A stretch of 57,075 nt of DNA from an uncultured Prevotellaceae bacterium (GCA_902764705.1 CACWWZ010000043.1:1-57075); one strand, 5' to 3'; shown: positions 30,110 to 42,482, numbered from the stretch's first letter. Notes: generated by a model not told the origin, from the sequence alone. A program made the numbers and translations.

Positions 30110-30877
30110 TTATAGAATATCTCTGTCGTCGAGCACGCGGAACTTGGTACGACGACGCTGCTGTTCTTGCAGGTCAAGGGTAAGCGTCAGACTTTCCACA
30201 GCATTCTTGTGACATTGAGCCTGCGCCTTGCCATAGGCATCGACAATCACAGAACATCCTGCATAATGGCAATGCTGGTCCTCGCCCACCCGATTGCAAG
30301 CCACCAGATAGCTCTGATTCTCCAACGCTCTGGCACGGGTCAGCAATTGCCAAGCAGACTGACGTGTTTCCGGCCAATTGGCCACCAGTACGATGACATC
30401 GTAGTTCAGGGCGTCGGAATAACGACTCCAACACGGAAAGCGCAAGTCGTAGCAGGTGAGCAACAACACACGCCATCCGGCATACTCGACAATGGTGTGT
30501 TCCTGACCAGGTGTGTAGAATTCGTCCTCGTGACCATAGGTGAACAGATGGTGTTTGTCATAGTAGACCACGCGGTTGTTCCGTCCGTCGACAAAATAAT
30601 GGCGGTTACGGAACGTACCGTCCTCCAGTTTTACTGCCAGACTGCCCGTAATGGCACAATGGTGATGCGCTGCTGTTTCTTTCATCCACAACAGTGCAGG
30701 ATTAGCGGCTTCGTCGGCAGCAATGCCATGAGGCTGCGTGGCAAAACCCGTGCTCCACATCTCGGGCAACACATACAGATCGCTGCGCTCTGCTTCAGAG
30801 AACAGTCGGCCAGCCTCACGGATATTCTCTTCAGGCTTTGCCCAGCGGATATCGGTCTGCAGAAGTGTAACTTTCAA
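30110..30877 (-). CDS. Omega-amidase / carbon-nitrogen hydrolase (YafV/Nit2-like)
   Basis: 255 aa. Nitrilase-superfamily triad: Glu in LPEMWSTGF, Lys in YYDKHHLFTYG and Cys in LLTCYDLRFPCWSR. It probably hydrolyses alpha-ketoglutaramate or ketosuccinamate to the keto acid and ammonia (metabolite repair), as in YafV. The start overlaps the stop of the DUF4738 gene by 4 bp (ATGA), so translation is coupled. Confidence 0.88.
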   Translation of the reverse strand: MKVTLLQTDIRWAKPEENIREAGRLFSEAERSDLYVLPEMWSTGFATQPHGIAADEAANPALLWMKETAAHHHCAITGSLAVKLEDGTFRNRHYFVDGRNNRVVYYDKHHLFTYGHEDEFYTPGQEHTIVEYAGWRVLLLTCYDLRFPCWSRYSDALNYDVIVLVANWPETRQSAWQLLTRARALENQSYLVACNRVGEDQHCHYAGCSVIVDAYGKAQAQCHKNAVESLTLTLDLQEQQRRRTKFRVLDDRDIL

Positions 30878-31671
30878 TATTCTAGCAATTTGACTGACGA
30901 TTTTCCACTAAACGACACGATCTGGTCAATGAGATAGCAACTGGCATCGTCTGGTACACAAACGGAAACATTGAAATGGAAGCCGTTGGCATCGACCTTG
31001 GAGAACTCCATATTGTTAAGGATTGACTGTCCCAGAATCTGTGCGGGAACCTTTTCTGCAAACTGCTGCTTGCGGAAATCGCGCGAGAACAGCTGAGTAC
31101 TACCCTGGAAAATACTTAGGTGGATGATGTTGTCGTAATACACGTTCTCCACCTCCATGCCATCGTCGTTAATAGTAGGACGCGACACCTTATACTTAGT
31201 AGGATTGATGGCAATATAGAGATGATAGCGCTGGCTGTCGTAAAACACCACCGTATCGCGTTTCAACACTTCGGTAATGCTTAGAATCTGAGGTTTCTGC
31301 TGCTCCATCTCAACCGTCATCTCCTCGTCGTCACTCTTCTCGAACTTCATCAGTTCACCATTCTGATTACGGAACCACAACAGATGCTCGGTTTGTTTTT
31401 CGATGAAATAGCGGTTTGCAGAACCGATATAGAGCGTATCGCCTACCACGCGGAAACGGGCGGGCATCGACGTAGAGTCTGCATAGAACACAGAATCACC
31501 TTTCATTTGGAACACAGGCAACTCACCACCTTCCTCCATCCAGACACCTTGCAACAATTGCTTGGCCTCACGGCTCTCCTCTTGCTCTGCAACGGGTTTC
31601 TGCTGTCCACAAGCTATCAAAAAAACGGCCAGCAAACCCCAAATAATAATATGGTATAATACCTTATTCAT
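30874..31671 (-). CDS. DUF4738 lipoprotein
   Basis: 265 aa. Signal peptide with lipobox (IIIWGLLAVFLIAC), then a two-part beta-rich protein: a lipocalin-like first half (QLLQGVWMEEGGELPVFQMK ... YFIEKQTEHLLWFRNQNG) and the DUF4738 second half (KRDTVVFYDSQRYHLYIAIN). A Bacteroidota envelope protein of unknown role. First gene of a two-gene operon with the omega-amidase. Confidence 0.75.
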   Translation of the reverse strand: MNKVLYHIIIWGLLAVFLIACGQQKPVAEQEESREAKQLLQGVWMEEGGELPVFQMKGDSVFYADSTSMPARFRVVGDTLYIGSANRYFIEKQTEHLLWFRNQNGELMKFEKSDDEEMTVEMEQQKPQILSITEVLKRDTVVFYDSQRYHLYIAINPTKYKVSRPTINDDGMEVENVYYDNIIHLSIFQGSTQLFSRDFRKQQFAEKVPAQILGQSILNNMEFSKVDANGFHFNVSVCVPDDASCYLIDQIVSFSGKSSVKLLEY

Positions 31672-31721
31672 AAATTCATCAAAAATATGCCTCTATTTCG
31701 GCTTAAAACTCTTTCTGCATG

Positions 31722-31729
31722 CAAAGGTA
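31722..31729 (-). promoter_or_regulatory. -7 box of the DUF4738 operon
   Basis: TACCTTTG on the minus strand, 50 bp before the start. It is divergent from the twin promoters to the right. Confidence 0.65.
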
Positions 31730-31758
31730 CAAAAAATAAAAGAAAAATCCAAAATAAA

Positions 31759-31790
31759 TTTGGTTTTTTGCTCGCTTATTCGTACCTTTG
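31759..31790 (+). promoter_or_regulatory. Promoter P1 of the HU-CCDC81/SPOR gene
   Basis: TTTG (31759-31762), 20-bp spacer, TACCTTTG (31783-31790). The block of about 38 bp is repeated 76 bp downstream. It would give a transcript with a leader of about 75 nt. Confidence 0.75.
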
Positions 31791-31834
31791 ACTATCGTCG
31801 AAAATACTTTCGCTCGAAAAAACTCCAAATAAAA

Positions 31835-31866
31835 TTTGGTTTTTTGCTCGCTTATTCGTACCTTTG
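31835..31866 (+). promoter_or_regulatory. Promoter P2, direct repeat of P1
   Basis: TTTG (31835-31838), 20-bp spacer, TACCTTTG (31859-31866). Its predicted start site falls at or next to the GTG at 31872, so this transcript would be leaderless. Confidence 0.75.
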
Positions 31867-31871
31867 CAGTC

Positions 31872-32948
31872 GTGATTGAATTACAGAGACATATTGAAAT
31901 ACTTCTTCTGGACAATGATTGCGTCATCGTTCCCGATTTTGGAGGTTTTGTAGCACATCAGGTTGCTTCTCGCTACGAACAGGAAGACCACATGTTGCTC
32001 CCCCCTATGCGCACATTGGGTTTTAATCCTCAGTTGCGCATCAACGATTCGTTGCTTGTCCAGTCGTATATCAATGCGCTGGACATCAGTTACCCCGAGG
32101 CATTGCGACGTATCGAAAGCGAAGTCGACGAGATGAAGCAGGTGCTCAGCGAAAAGGGTTACTATACTTTGGAGGACATCGGTACACTGCGCGTCAACAG
32201 CGATGGCAACATCGAGTTCGAGCCATGCGAGGCTGGTATCCTGACGCCAGATTATTATGGTCTCAGCGCCTGTGAATTCCCCACGCTGAAGGATGTCCGC
32301 ATAGCCAAACTTCAAAAGACCACGGCTGTGGTTCCCGTTGAGACCGAACAGCCAAAAGATCCTACATTGCTGGAATTCATCGATAGCGAAGAAGAGAAAG
32401 AAGAGCGCGCCATACAGATTAAACTGTCGTGGATACGCAATGCCGTTGCCGTAGCTGCTGCTGTGGTGGCATTCTTCCTGATGGCGACTCCCATAGCTAA
32501 CAGCGACCTCGGCACAACGGCTATGAGCAATCTGCAGGGCAACCTGCTGACGAAGCTGATGCCTAAGGACACCAACATGGCTCCCGCAAAACCTGTCGTG
32601 GAACGGCAAAAGGTTTCTGAAAACACAGAGAAATCAGAGAAATCAGAAAACCCAGAAAGTTCAGAAAACTCAGACGGTTCTCAGAAACTGAATGCCCAGC
32701 CTGCTACTCCGGCTGCTCCAGTCTATTGCATCGTTCTGGCCAGCCAAGTAAAACTCAGCAACGCTGAGCAATACGTCGAGCAGCTGAAGTCACGTGGCAT
32801 GCAGGACGCCGAAGTATATATCCACAACCATATCGTACGCGTTATCTACGGTTCTTACGAGTCCGAGTCTGAAGCTTACCGACATTTGAACAAGCTGAAT
32901 AAGCACGATGAATTTGCCGAAGCTTGGGTTTATAAGAAATCTGCATAG
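31872..32948 (+). CDS. HU-CCDC81 and SPOR domain protein
   Basis: 358 aa. Residues 1-60 match the HU-CCDC81 domain (VIELQRHIEILLLDNDCVIV, GGFVAHQ), and a second HU-like domain follows (MRTLGFNPQLRINDSLLVQS). One transmembrane helix is near residue 200 (NAVAVAAAVVAFFLMATPIA). A Glu/Ser-rich linker (KSEKSENPESSENS) leads to a C-terminal SPOR domain (YCIVLASQVKLSNAEQYVEQ). It links DNA or cytoplasm to septal peptidoglycan. The GTG at 31872 is chosen because the family starts MxELxxHIE; the ATG at 31836 lies inside promoter P2. Confidence 0.85.
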   Translation: MIELQRHIEILLLDNDCVIVPDFGGFVAHQVASRYEQEDHMLLPPMRTLGFNPQLRINDSLLVQSYINALDISYPEALRRIESEVDEMKQVLSEKGYYTLEDIGTLRVNSDGNIEFEPCEAGILTPDYYGLSACEFPTLKDVRIAKLQKTTAVVPVETEQPKDPTLLEFIDSEEEKEERAIQIKLSWIRNAVAVAAAVVAFFLMATPIANSDLGTTAMSNLQGNLLTKLMPKDTNMAPAKPVVERQKVSENTEKSEKSENPESSENSDGSQKLNAQPATPAAPVYCIVLASQVKLSNAEQYVEQLKSRGMQDAEVYIHNHIVRVIYGSYESESEAYRHLNKLNKHDEFAEAWVYKKSA

Positions 32949-32962
32949 AAACAATATAAGTC

Positions 32963-33517
32963 ATGAAGCGTGTAAGATGCCCCAAGTGCGACAACTACAT
33001 CACGTTCGACGAGACCAAGTATACTGCTGGTCAGTCGTTGGTGTTTAAGTGCGACCAGTGCGGAAAAGAGTTTGGAATCCGCATTGGTGTTTCCAAGTTG
33101 CGCAACACCCAGAAGGAAGAGAATGCCGAGCTGAACGCCGATTCCGGCGAGCGCAGTTCTGAGGAGGCACCATGTGGAAGCATTGTCGTCATCGAGAATG
33201 TGTTCCACTACAAACAGATTATCCCTCTGCACATGGGAAGCAACGTCATCGGGCGTTACCAGAAGGGCAACTCCATCAACACGCCTTTCGAGACCGTCGA
33301 CCCCAGCGTCGACCTGAACCACTGCACCATAACCGTCAGTCGCGACAAGCATGGGAAGCTGCGTTACACACTGTCCGACAACAACAGTAATACGGGAACC
33401 TTTGTGGATAATGTAGAGCTGATGCCCCGCGAACGCCGCATCATCGACGACGGAACCCTGTTTACCCTCGGTGCCACAAGCATTCTGTTGCGGACGGTAG
33501 AGAATGATGAAGAATAA
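32963..33517 (+). CDS. Zinc-ribbon and FHA domain protein
   Basis: 184 aa. An MJ0042-type zinc ribbon at the N-terminus (CPKCDNYITFD ... FKCDQCGKEFGIR) is followed by an FHA phosphothreonine-binding domain (MGSNVIGRYQKGNSI, VSRDKHGKLRYTLSD, NSNTGTFVDN). Likely a scaffold reading Thr phosphorylation; no kinase gene is visible. It lies 14 bp after the SPOR gene, so they are cotranscribed. Confidence 0.85.
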   Translation: MKRVRCPKCDNYITFDETKYTAGQSLVFKCDQCGKEFGIRIGVSKLRNTQKEENAELNADSGERSSEEAPCGSIVVIENVFHYKQIIPLHMGSNVIGRYQKGNSINTPFETVDPSVDLNHCTITVSRDKHGKLRYTLSDNNSNTGTFVDNVELMPRERRIIDDGTLFTLGATSILLRTVENDEE

Positions 33518-33550
33518 TAGTAATAATGGATTAGATAGGTTATCAAGATT

Positions 33551-34402
33551 ATGTTAAGAATTGCCGTACAATCGAAAGGTCGTCTGTTCGAAGACACCAT
33601 GAACCTGCTGGCTGAAGCAGACATTAAGATCAGTGCCTCGAAGCGTACCTTACTGGTACAATCGAGCAACTTTCCACTGGAAGTGCTTTACCTGCGTGAC
33701 GATGATATTCCACAGAGCGTAGCCAGCGGTGTTGCCGATATTGGTGTGGTAGGTGAAAACGAATTCGTAGAACGTGGCGAGGACGCCGAAGTCATCTCAC
33801 GTCTGGGTTTCTCGCAGTGCCGTCTGTCGCTGGCCATCCCCAAGGAGATTGAGTATCGTGGTGTGAACTGGTTCAACGGTAAGAAGATTGCCACCTCGTA
33901 TCCCAACATCCTGCGTGACTACATGAAAGAACAGGGCGTGGACTGCGAGATTCACGTCATCACGGGGTCTGTGGAAATCAGTCCGGGCATCGGACTGGCT
34001 GACGGTATTTTCGATATCGTTTCCAGCGGTTCGACACTGGTGAGCAATAATCTGCGCGAGGTAGAGGTGGTGATGAAGAGCGAGGCGCTGCTCATCGGCA
34101 ACAAGAACATGAGCAAGGACAAGCGTGCCACATTGGACGAGATGCTGTTCCGCTTCAAGGCCGTCAAGGACGCTGAGGACAAGAAATATGTACGTATGAA
34201 TGCACCCAAAGCCCGCCTGCAGGAAATTATCAACGTGCTGCCGGGCCTGAAGAGTCCGACGATTATTCCTCTGGCTGACGACGACTGGTGCTCCGTTCAC
34301 ACGGTACTGGACCAGAAGCGTTTCTGGGAGATTATCGGCAAGCTGAAGGAGATGGGTGCGCAGGGCATTCTGGTCACACCGATTGAGAAGATGATAATCT
34401 AA
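33551..34402 (+). CDS. hisG: ATP phosphoribosyltransferase, long form
   Basis: 283 aa. First step of histidine synthesis (ATP + PRPP to PR-ATP). The PRPP-binding loop is DGIFDIVSSGSTLVSNNL and the N-terminal block is LRIAVQSKGRLFEDTMNLL. The C-terminal ACT-like regulatory domain (VLPGLKSPTIIPLADDDW) marks the long form that works without HisZ and is inhibited by histidine. First gene of hisG-hisD-(S23)-hisC. Confidence 0.96.
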   Translation: MLRIAVQSKGRLFEDTMNLLAEADIKISASKRTLLVQSSNFPLEVLYLRDDDIPQSVASGVADIGVVGENEFVERGEDAEVISRLGFSQCRLSLAIPKEIEYRGVNWFNGKKIATSYPNILRDYMKEQGVDCEIHVITGSVEISPGIGLADGIFDIVSSGSTLVSNNLREVEVVMKSEALLIGNKNMSKDKRATLDEMLFRFKAVKDAEDKKYVRMNAPKARLQEIINVLPGLKSPTIIPLADDDWCSVHTVLDQKRFWEIIGKLKEMGAQGILVTPIEKMII

Positions 34403-34441
34403 GATTAAACATTAAAGATTAAACATTAAATTTCGAATTTA
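34403..34441. repeat. TTAAACATTAAAGA phrase in the hisG-hisD gap
   Basis: Four copies of (A)TTAAA(C/G)A phrases; the same sequence occurs after hisD (35716-35745) and, inverted, before hisC (36106-36136). Confidence 0.6.
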
Positions 34442-35734
34442 ATGAAGATATATAGATATCCGAAACGGGAAGTGTGGGGTGAGATTACGTCTCGCCCACG
34501 CTTGGACCTGACGAAGCTGAACGAAACGGTGAGTGCCGTGTTGGCAGACATCCGTCAGCGTGGTGACGAGGCCGTGCGCGAATATGAGCTGAAGTTCGAC
34601 AAGGCTGAACTCACGAGCCTTGCCGTCAGTGAGGCAGAGATGGACGAGGCAGAGAAGCTGGTTTCAAACGAGTTGCGCGACGCCATCATTCTGGCTCACC
34701 ACAATATCAAGGTATTCCATATTTCCCAGCGTTTCGTAGGCCAGAAGGTGAAGACGCAGGAAGGCGTCACTTGCTGGCAAAAGAGTGTCGCCATCGAGCG
34801 CGTAGGTCTTTACATCCCTGGAGGCACCGCCCCACTCTTCTCTACCGTACTCATGCTGGCCACGCCCGCCAAGATTGCCGGATGTAAGGAGATTGTGCTT
34901 TGCACGCCTCCTAACAAGGAAGGCAAGGTGAACCCCGCCATCCTTGTAGCCGCACGCATTGCCGGTGTCAGCAAAATCTACAAGATTGGTGGCGTACAGG
35001 CTATCGGTGCAATGGCTTACGGTACCGAGAGTGTACCTAAGGTCTTCAAGATTTTCGGTCCAGGCAACCAATACGTGATGGCTGCCAAACAGCATGTCTC
35101 GCTTGACGAGGTGGCTATCGACATGCCTGCCGGTCCCAGCGAGGTTTGTGTGTTGGCTGACGAAACGGCCAATGCAGAGTTCGTTGCTGCCGACCTGTTG
35201 TCGCAGGCTGAACACGGCATCGATTCGCAAGTGCTCTTCATCACGAATAGCGAACAGAAACTCAACGAAGTACAGGCTGAGGTTGACAAGCAATTGCAAC
35301 AGTTGCCGCGCAAGGAGATGGCCGCCAAGGCTCTCGAAAACAGCTGCTACGTGCTTGTTGATTCTGTCAACGAGATGATTGACCTCTCGAACCTCTATGC
35401 CCCAGAGCACCTGATTCTGCAGGTGAAGGATTACGAGCAGTTGGCCGAACGCGTTGTCAATGCCGGCAGCGTGTTCCTAGGCCCTTACGCTTGCGAGAGT
35501 GCCGGCGACTATGCCAGTGGCACCAACCACACCCTGCCTACACACGGCTATGCCACCGCATACAATGGTGTGAACCTCGACTCCTATTGCCGTAAGATTA
35601 CCTTCCAGCACTTGACGGAAGAGGGCATTCGCCACATTGGCCGTGCCGTAGAACTGATGGCAGAAGCTGAACAGCTCGATGCCCATAAGAATGCGATGAG
35701 CGTGAGAATACGTTCATTAAACATTAAAGATTAA
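34442..35734 (+). CDS. hisD: Histidinol dehydrogenase
   Basis: 430 aa. Oxidises histidinol to histidine in two NAD-dependent steps; zinc enzyme. Family blocks: VGLYIPGGTAPLFSTVLMLA, IYKIGGVQAIGAMAYGTESV, DKIFGPGN-type KIFGPGNQYV, MPAGPSEVCVLAD, AQAEHG-type SQAEHGIDSQ and the C-terminal GTNHTLPTHGYA. All are present, so it looks active. Confidence 0.97.
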   Translation: MKIYRYPKREVWGEITSRPRLDLTKLNETVSAVLADIRQRGDEAVREYELKFDKAELTSLAVSEAEMDEAEKLVSNELRDAIILAHHNIKVFHISQRFVGQKVKTQEGVTCWQKSVAIERVGLYIPGGTAPLFSTVLMLATPAKIAGCKEIVLCTPPNKEGKVNPAILVAARIAGVSKIYKIGGVQAIGAMAYGTESVPKVFKIFGPGNQYVMAAKQHVSLDEVAIDMPAGPSEVCVLADETANAEFVAADLLSQAEHGIDSQVLFITNSEQKLNEVQAEVDKQLQQLPRKEMAAKALENSCYVLVDSVNEMIDLSNLYAPEHLILQVKDYEQLAERVVNAGSVFLGPYACESAGDYASGTNHTLPTHGYATAYNGVNLDSYCRKITFQHLTEEGIRHIGRAVELMAEAEQLDAHKNAMSVRIRSLNIKD

Positions 35735-35754
35735 ACATTAAATTTCAGAAATTG

Positions 35755-36107
35755 ATGAAAGAAAACAATCAAATTGCATTAGAATCAAGAAGTTTTGCCA
35801 TTAGGATTGTCAATTTATATAAATTTCTGATTGATGTAAAAAAAAAATTGTAATGTCAAAACAAATTCTTAGATGTGGTACGAGTGTTGGAGCTAATATT
35901 AGTGAAAGTGTGTTTGCACAAAGCAGACAAGATTTTATAAGCAAATTGAGTATATCTCTGAAAGAAGCAAGTGAAACTAAATTCTGGTTGGATATTCTTC
36001 ACGAAACAGATTTTATCACAGACTCTCAATTTGAATCTCTGAACGAAGATAATAGTAAACTAATTGGTACATTAGTAAACATTATCAATTCAACGGAAAA
36101 AAAATAA
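35755..36107 (+). pseudogene. Four-helix bundle protein (S23/IVP family) with A10 frameshift
   Basis: Part 1 (35755-35853) reads MKENNQIALESRSFAIRIVN, then LYKFLIDVKKKL-stop. Part 2 (ATG at 35853) reads MSKQILRCGTSVGANISESV and on to NSTEKK at 36107. Together, through a run of ten A at 35838-35847, they make one complete S23-type protein of about 117 aa; eight or eleven A would restore the frame. The gene is AT-rich, unlike the his genes on both sides, suggesting later insertion. Slippage at the A-run could make some full-length product. Confidence 0.8.
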
Positions 36108-36137
36108 TGTTTAATGTTTAATGTTTAATGTTTAATC
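36108..36137. repeat. TTTAATG tandem repeat spanning the hisC start
   Basis: Four copies of GTTTAAT; the last one supplies the ATG of hisC (36128). Confidence 0.65.
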
Positions 36138-37162
36138 TACAACAACTTGTACGACCGAATATTTGGAAATTGGCTCCATATAGCAGTGCGCGTGACGAAT
36201 ACTCAGGCAAGGAGGCACATGTCTTCCTCGATGCCAACGAGAACCCGTATAACACCCCTTACAACCGTTATCCCGACCCCTTGCAGCGCGAGGTAAAGAG
36301 TGCGCTGAAGAAGGTGAAAGGCGTGCCCGAGGAGATGATCTTCCTGGGAAACGGCAGCGACGAGGCCATCGACTTGGCGTATCGTGTGTTCTGTAATCCC
36401 GGTCGTGACAATGTGGTTGCCATTGCACCCACTTACGGCATGTATCAGGTATGTGCAGACATCAACGACGTGGAATATCGCACCGTTCTGCTTGACGAGA
36501 ATTTCGACTTCCAAGCTGACACCCTGCTGGCAGCATGTGACGCGAACACCAAGATTATCTGGATTTGCTCGCCCAATAATCCCACGGGCAACTCGCTGAA
36601 TCGCGACGAGATACTGAAGGTTATCGAGCGTTTCGAAGGTATTGTGATTGTTGACGAGGCCTACATCGACTTTGCCCAACAGTTGTCTATGCGTCAGGAA
36701 CTGCCTGCACACCCCAACCTCATCATTCTTCAGACCATGTCGAAAGCGTGGGGTTCGGCAGCTATCCGTCTGGGCATGGCTTTCGCCTCAAAAGAGATTG
36801 TAACTATATATAATAAGGTGAAGTATCCTTATAACGTTAACCAACTCACCCAGCAACAGGCTTTGGAGATGCTGAAGGACCCCTTCGAAATCGACAAATA
36901 CGTTAAGATTCTGCTGACTGAACGCACACGACTCATGCAGTCGTTCCAGGAATTGCCTATTTGCGAAAAGATTTACAAGACCGATGCCAACTTCTTCTTG
37001 GCTAAGATGACTGATGCAAATGCCATCTATAATTATCTGGTAGACAAAGGGGTTATCGTTCGCAACCGCAACAAGATACAGCTTTGCCAGAACTGTCTGC
37101 GCATCACCATCGGCAACCGCACAGAAAACAACGAACTGTTAGCAGCCTTGCGACAATACTAA
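36128..37162 (+). CDS. hisC: Histidinol-phosphate aminotransferase
   Basis: 344 aa, PLP fold type I. Transfers an amino group from glutamate to imidazole-acetol phosphate. Visible: [39 protein letters not shown] and the PLP lysine in [18 protein letters not shown]. The C-terminal [14 protein letters not shown] binds phosphate. The start at 36128 ([13 protein letters not shown]) arises inside a TTTAATG repeat; a GTG or TTG later is less likely given the conserved [16 protein letters not shown]. hisB is not in the window. Confidence 0.95.
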   Translation: MFNLQQLVRPNIWKLAPYSSARDEYSGKEAHVFLDANENPYNTPYNRYPDPLQREVKSALKKVKGVPEEMIFLGNGSDEAIDLAYRVFCNPGRDNVVAIAPTYGMYQVCADINDVEYRTVLLDENFDFQADTLLAACDANTKIIWICSPNNPTGNSLNRDEILKVIERFEGIVIVDEAYIDFAQQLSMRQELPAHPNLIILQTMSKAWGSAAIRLGMAFASKEIVTIYNKVKYPYNVNQLTQQQALEMLKDPFEIDKYVKILLTERTRLMQSFQELPICEKIYKTDANFFLAKMTDANAIYNYLVDKGVIVRNRNKIQLCQNCLRITIGNRTENNELLAALRQY

Positions 37163-37186
37163 CAGTCCGTTCTCCGATATCTTTTT

Positions 37187-37225
37187 CCACTCCCACACCT
37201 TCAAGGTATGAGAGTGGATTTTTTT
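37187..37225 (+). terminator. Terminator after hisC
   Basis: CCACTCCCACACC, TTCAA loop, GGTATGAGAGTGG, then T7. It also faces the 3' end of the beta-galactosidase gene. Confidence 0.85.
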
Positions 37226-37231
37226 ATCGCC

Positions 37232-40396
<3,165 letters not shown>

Positions 40397-40939
40397 TTAT
40401 TTCTGCTCGATAATCTTAGCACCTTCCTTCAGCGCCTCCATGTTCAGGGGAATCAGGGCGTGATGGCGCTCGGGCAGCGTTTTCTTCAAAGCCTTCTCCA
40501 CACCCTTGTCGCTGACGACGGGAGCCACCTTCAGCAGACCGCCCAAAACAATCATGTTGAACACCTTGCCATTCTTCATCTCGGCAGCCTTGTCCATGGC
40601 GTTGATCTCGTAGACGGTAATGTCTTTACGGGTTGGCTTGTTGATGATGCCGAAGCCGTCGTAGATAAGGATTCCGCCGGGCTTGATTTTCGGCTCGAAC
40701 TTCTCCAGCGAGGGCTGATTCAACACCACAGCAATGTCGTACTTCGAGAGAATGGGCGATGAGATGCGCTCGTCGCTGACAATTACCGTCACATTGGCGG
40801 TACCACCGCGCTGTTCCGGGCCGTAAGCAGGCATCCACGTCACTTCCTTATCCTCCATCAGTCCACTATAGGCCAGAATCTTACCCATCGAGAGCACACC
40901 CTGACCTCCGAAACCGGATATGATGATTTCTTTCTTCAT
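40397..40939 (-). CDS. vorC: 2-oxoacid:ferredoxin oxidoreductase gamma subunit
   Basis: 180 aa, complete gamma domain: IIISGFGGQGVLSMGKILAY, WMPAYGPEQRGGTANVTVIV and KPGGILIYDG are family hallmarks. With alpha, beta and a ferredoxin it makes an enzyme that oxidatively decarboxylates a 2-oxoacid (branched-chain or 2-oxoglutarate) to the acyl-CoA with reduction of ferredoxin; the reverse direction serves carboxylation. It lies 13 bp after the TPR gene. Confidence 0.9.
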   Translation of the reverse strand: MKKEIIISGFGGQGVLSMGKILAYSGLMEDKEVTWMPAYGPEQRGGTANVTVIVSDERISSPILSKYDIAVVLNQPSLEKFEPKIKPGGILIYDGFGIINKPTRKDITVYEINAMDKAAEMKNGKVFNMIVLGGLLKVAPVVSDKGVEKALKKTLPERHHALIPLNMEALKEGAKIIEQK

Positions 40940-40951
40940 ATTTTACTATTT

Positions 40952-42451
40952 TTACTTTTTACCTTTCTTATAAGCCTTCCACTGCTTGATGATATCTTTC
41001 TTCGTAGCAGCATCGACCCTCTTGACAATGAGCGAACAACCCAATTCTTCGTCTTCTTTCAGATCTATTACAATATGGTTGCCGTCTTTCTGAAACACAT
41101 AGTGGCCGTGTATGTTCCCAACGTCAATAGGTTTCTCCACCGTCCAGTTGTTCATTTCCACAACGTAGTATTCACCAAGGAGGTTGTAGTCGTTCTTCTT
41201 ATAGATCTCGCCAACGGGCAACTTGTCTTCCATGAATTGCTGCAAGGCCTTGACAACCTTCTTGTCCTTGGGGTTTTCGTCTATCATCATTACATAATAC
41301 TTGAATATCTGGGGATAAATTTCAGCCGTATTCTTCGGCAAAGCATTTCCCTGCTCGTCAATATTCAGGGGAACCGCTTTCTGAAGTATGTCAATGGCTT
41401 CCTGATATTTACCCATCTCACCCAACGTCATTCCTTTCAACATGTAAGCATCTGTCTTTTGCCTTACAAGAGTCTGAGGATCGTTTTCGTAGATTTCAAT
41501 GCATTGATTAAGATAATCCAAACATTTTTCCTGATTTTGCGATGCGCCCGCCAGGAATGCCAACGACATCAACCTGTTACCATCAGGTGCCGTAAACTGA
41601 CGTCCTGACATCTTTTGCAGTTCCAAGGCCTTTTCAAAGGCACTTTTGGATTTCTGAGCGTACTCAGGGTTGAAGGTAGCACCGTTGAGATACAGAAGTC
41701 CCACCCATGAGTAGGTATTGACAACCGTTGTGTCGGTAGGCGTCGGGGCCTGTTGCTCGGCCACCCGGATACTGCGAGCTGCATATTTGTCAGCACAGGC
41801 AGGAAGGATTTTCGCCTCCATGTAGAATAAGATCACATCACGCTGCCACGCCAGATTCATGGTGTCCAGTTCAGCACGCATCAGCAATGCCTCATTGGCA
41901 CGAACCTGATTATTCTGTGACTTATAGCGCTCGAAGTCCTTGTAGAGCGCGTCGGCATACTGCTCTACGGTCTGACCCTCCTTGGGCAGACGGTCGAACT
42001 CTACCAGCGACTTGCGGTGCAACGCCTCCCATTCGGCATCGGTGAATGTGGGCATCGTGCTGTCCATCTTCTTCCAGCGTTCCATGACGGGACTGCCGAG
42101 CGCACTATTCCTATTGTCAATGTACGATGTTACCAGCACGTTGTCGCTCTCCTTGTGGAAGGTAAAGAAATAGTCGCGCTGATAGAGGATATTCGAGTGA
42201 TAGAATTCATGATCGACAAACGACGAATCGTTCAGCATCTTGTAGTTCGACATGAACCACACGCTGCTCACGGTGAAGTCGTCGTTGAAGCACTGCCCCA
42301 GCAACTTGCCGTCAGGCATGAAAATCTTCACATTGGTGGTCGGGTTGCCGTTGTTGTCCAACTGCTGCCAGGTACCAACCAGGGCAGACTGCTGTGCCAT
42401 TGCCGTCAGCGACAACAGACCCGATACAATAAGAACAAACAGTTTCTTCAT
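40952..42451 (-). CDS. Secreted lipocalin-like and TPR protein inside the vor operon
   Basis: 499 aa. Signal peptide MKKLFVLIVSGLLSLTAMAQ. The first 130 residues form a lipocalin-like DUF4488-type beta domain (SALVGTWQQLDNNGNPTTNV). Then come a helical region and TPR-like repeats (FEKALELQKMSGRQ, CLDYLNQCIEIYEND, YQEAIDILQKAVPLN), and a last beta segment (HYVFQKDGNHIVIDLKEDEE). An envelope protein, so its place between cytoplasmic oxidoreductase subunits is odd. Function unknown. Confidence 0.75.
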   Translation of the reverse strand: MKKLFVLIVSGLLSLTAMAQQSALVGTWQQLDNNGNPTTNVKIFMPDGKLLGQCFNDDFTVSSVWFMSNYKMLNDSSFVDHEFYHSNILYQRDYFFTFHKESDNVLVTSYIDNRNSALGSPVMERWKKMDSTMPTFTDAEWEALHRKSLVEFDRLPKEGQTVEQYADALYKDFERYKSQNNQVRANEALLMRAELDTMNLAWQRDVILFYMEAKILPACADKYAARSIRVAEQQAPTPTDTTVVNTYSWVGLLYLNGATFNPEYAQKSKSAFEKALELQKMSGRQFTAPDGNRLMSLAFLAGASQNQEKCLDYLNQCIEIYENDPQTLVRQKTDAYMLKGMTLGEMGKYQEAIDILQKAVPLNIDEQGNALPKNTAEIYPQIFKYYVMMIDENPKDKKVVKALQQFMEDKLPVGEIYKKNDYNLLGEYYVVEMNNWTVEKPIDVGNIHGHYVFQKDGNHIVIDLKEDEELGCSLIVKRVDAATKKDIIKQWKAYKKGKK

Positions 42452-42482
42452 ATTCTCTTAACTCTTAATTCTTAACTCTTAA

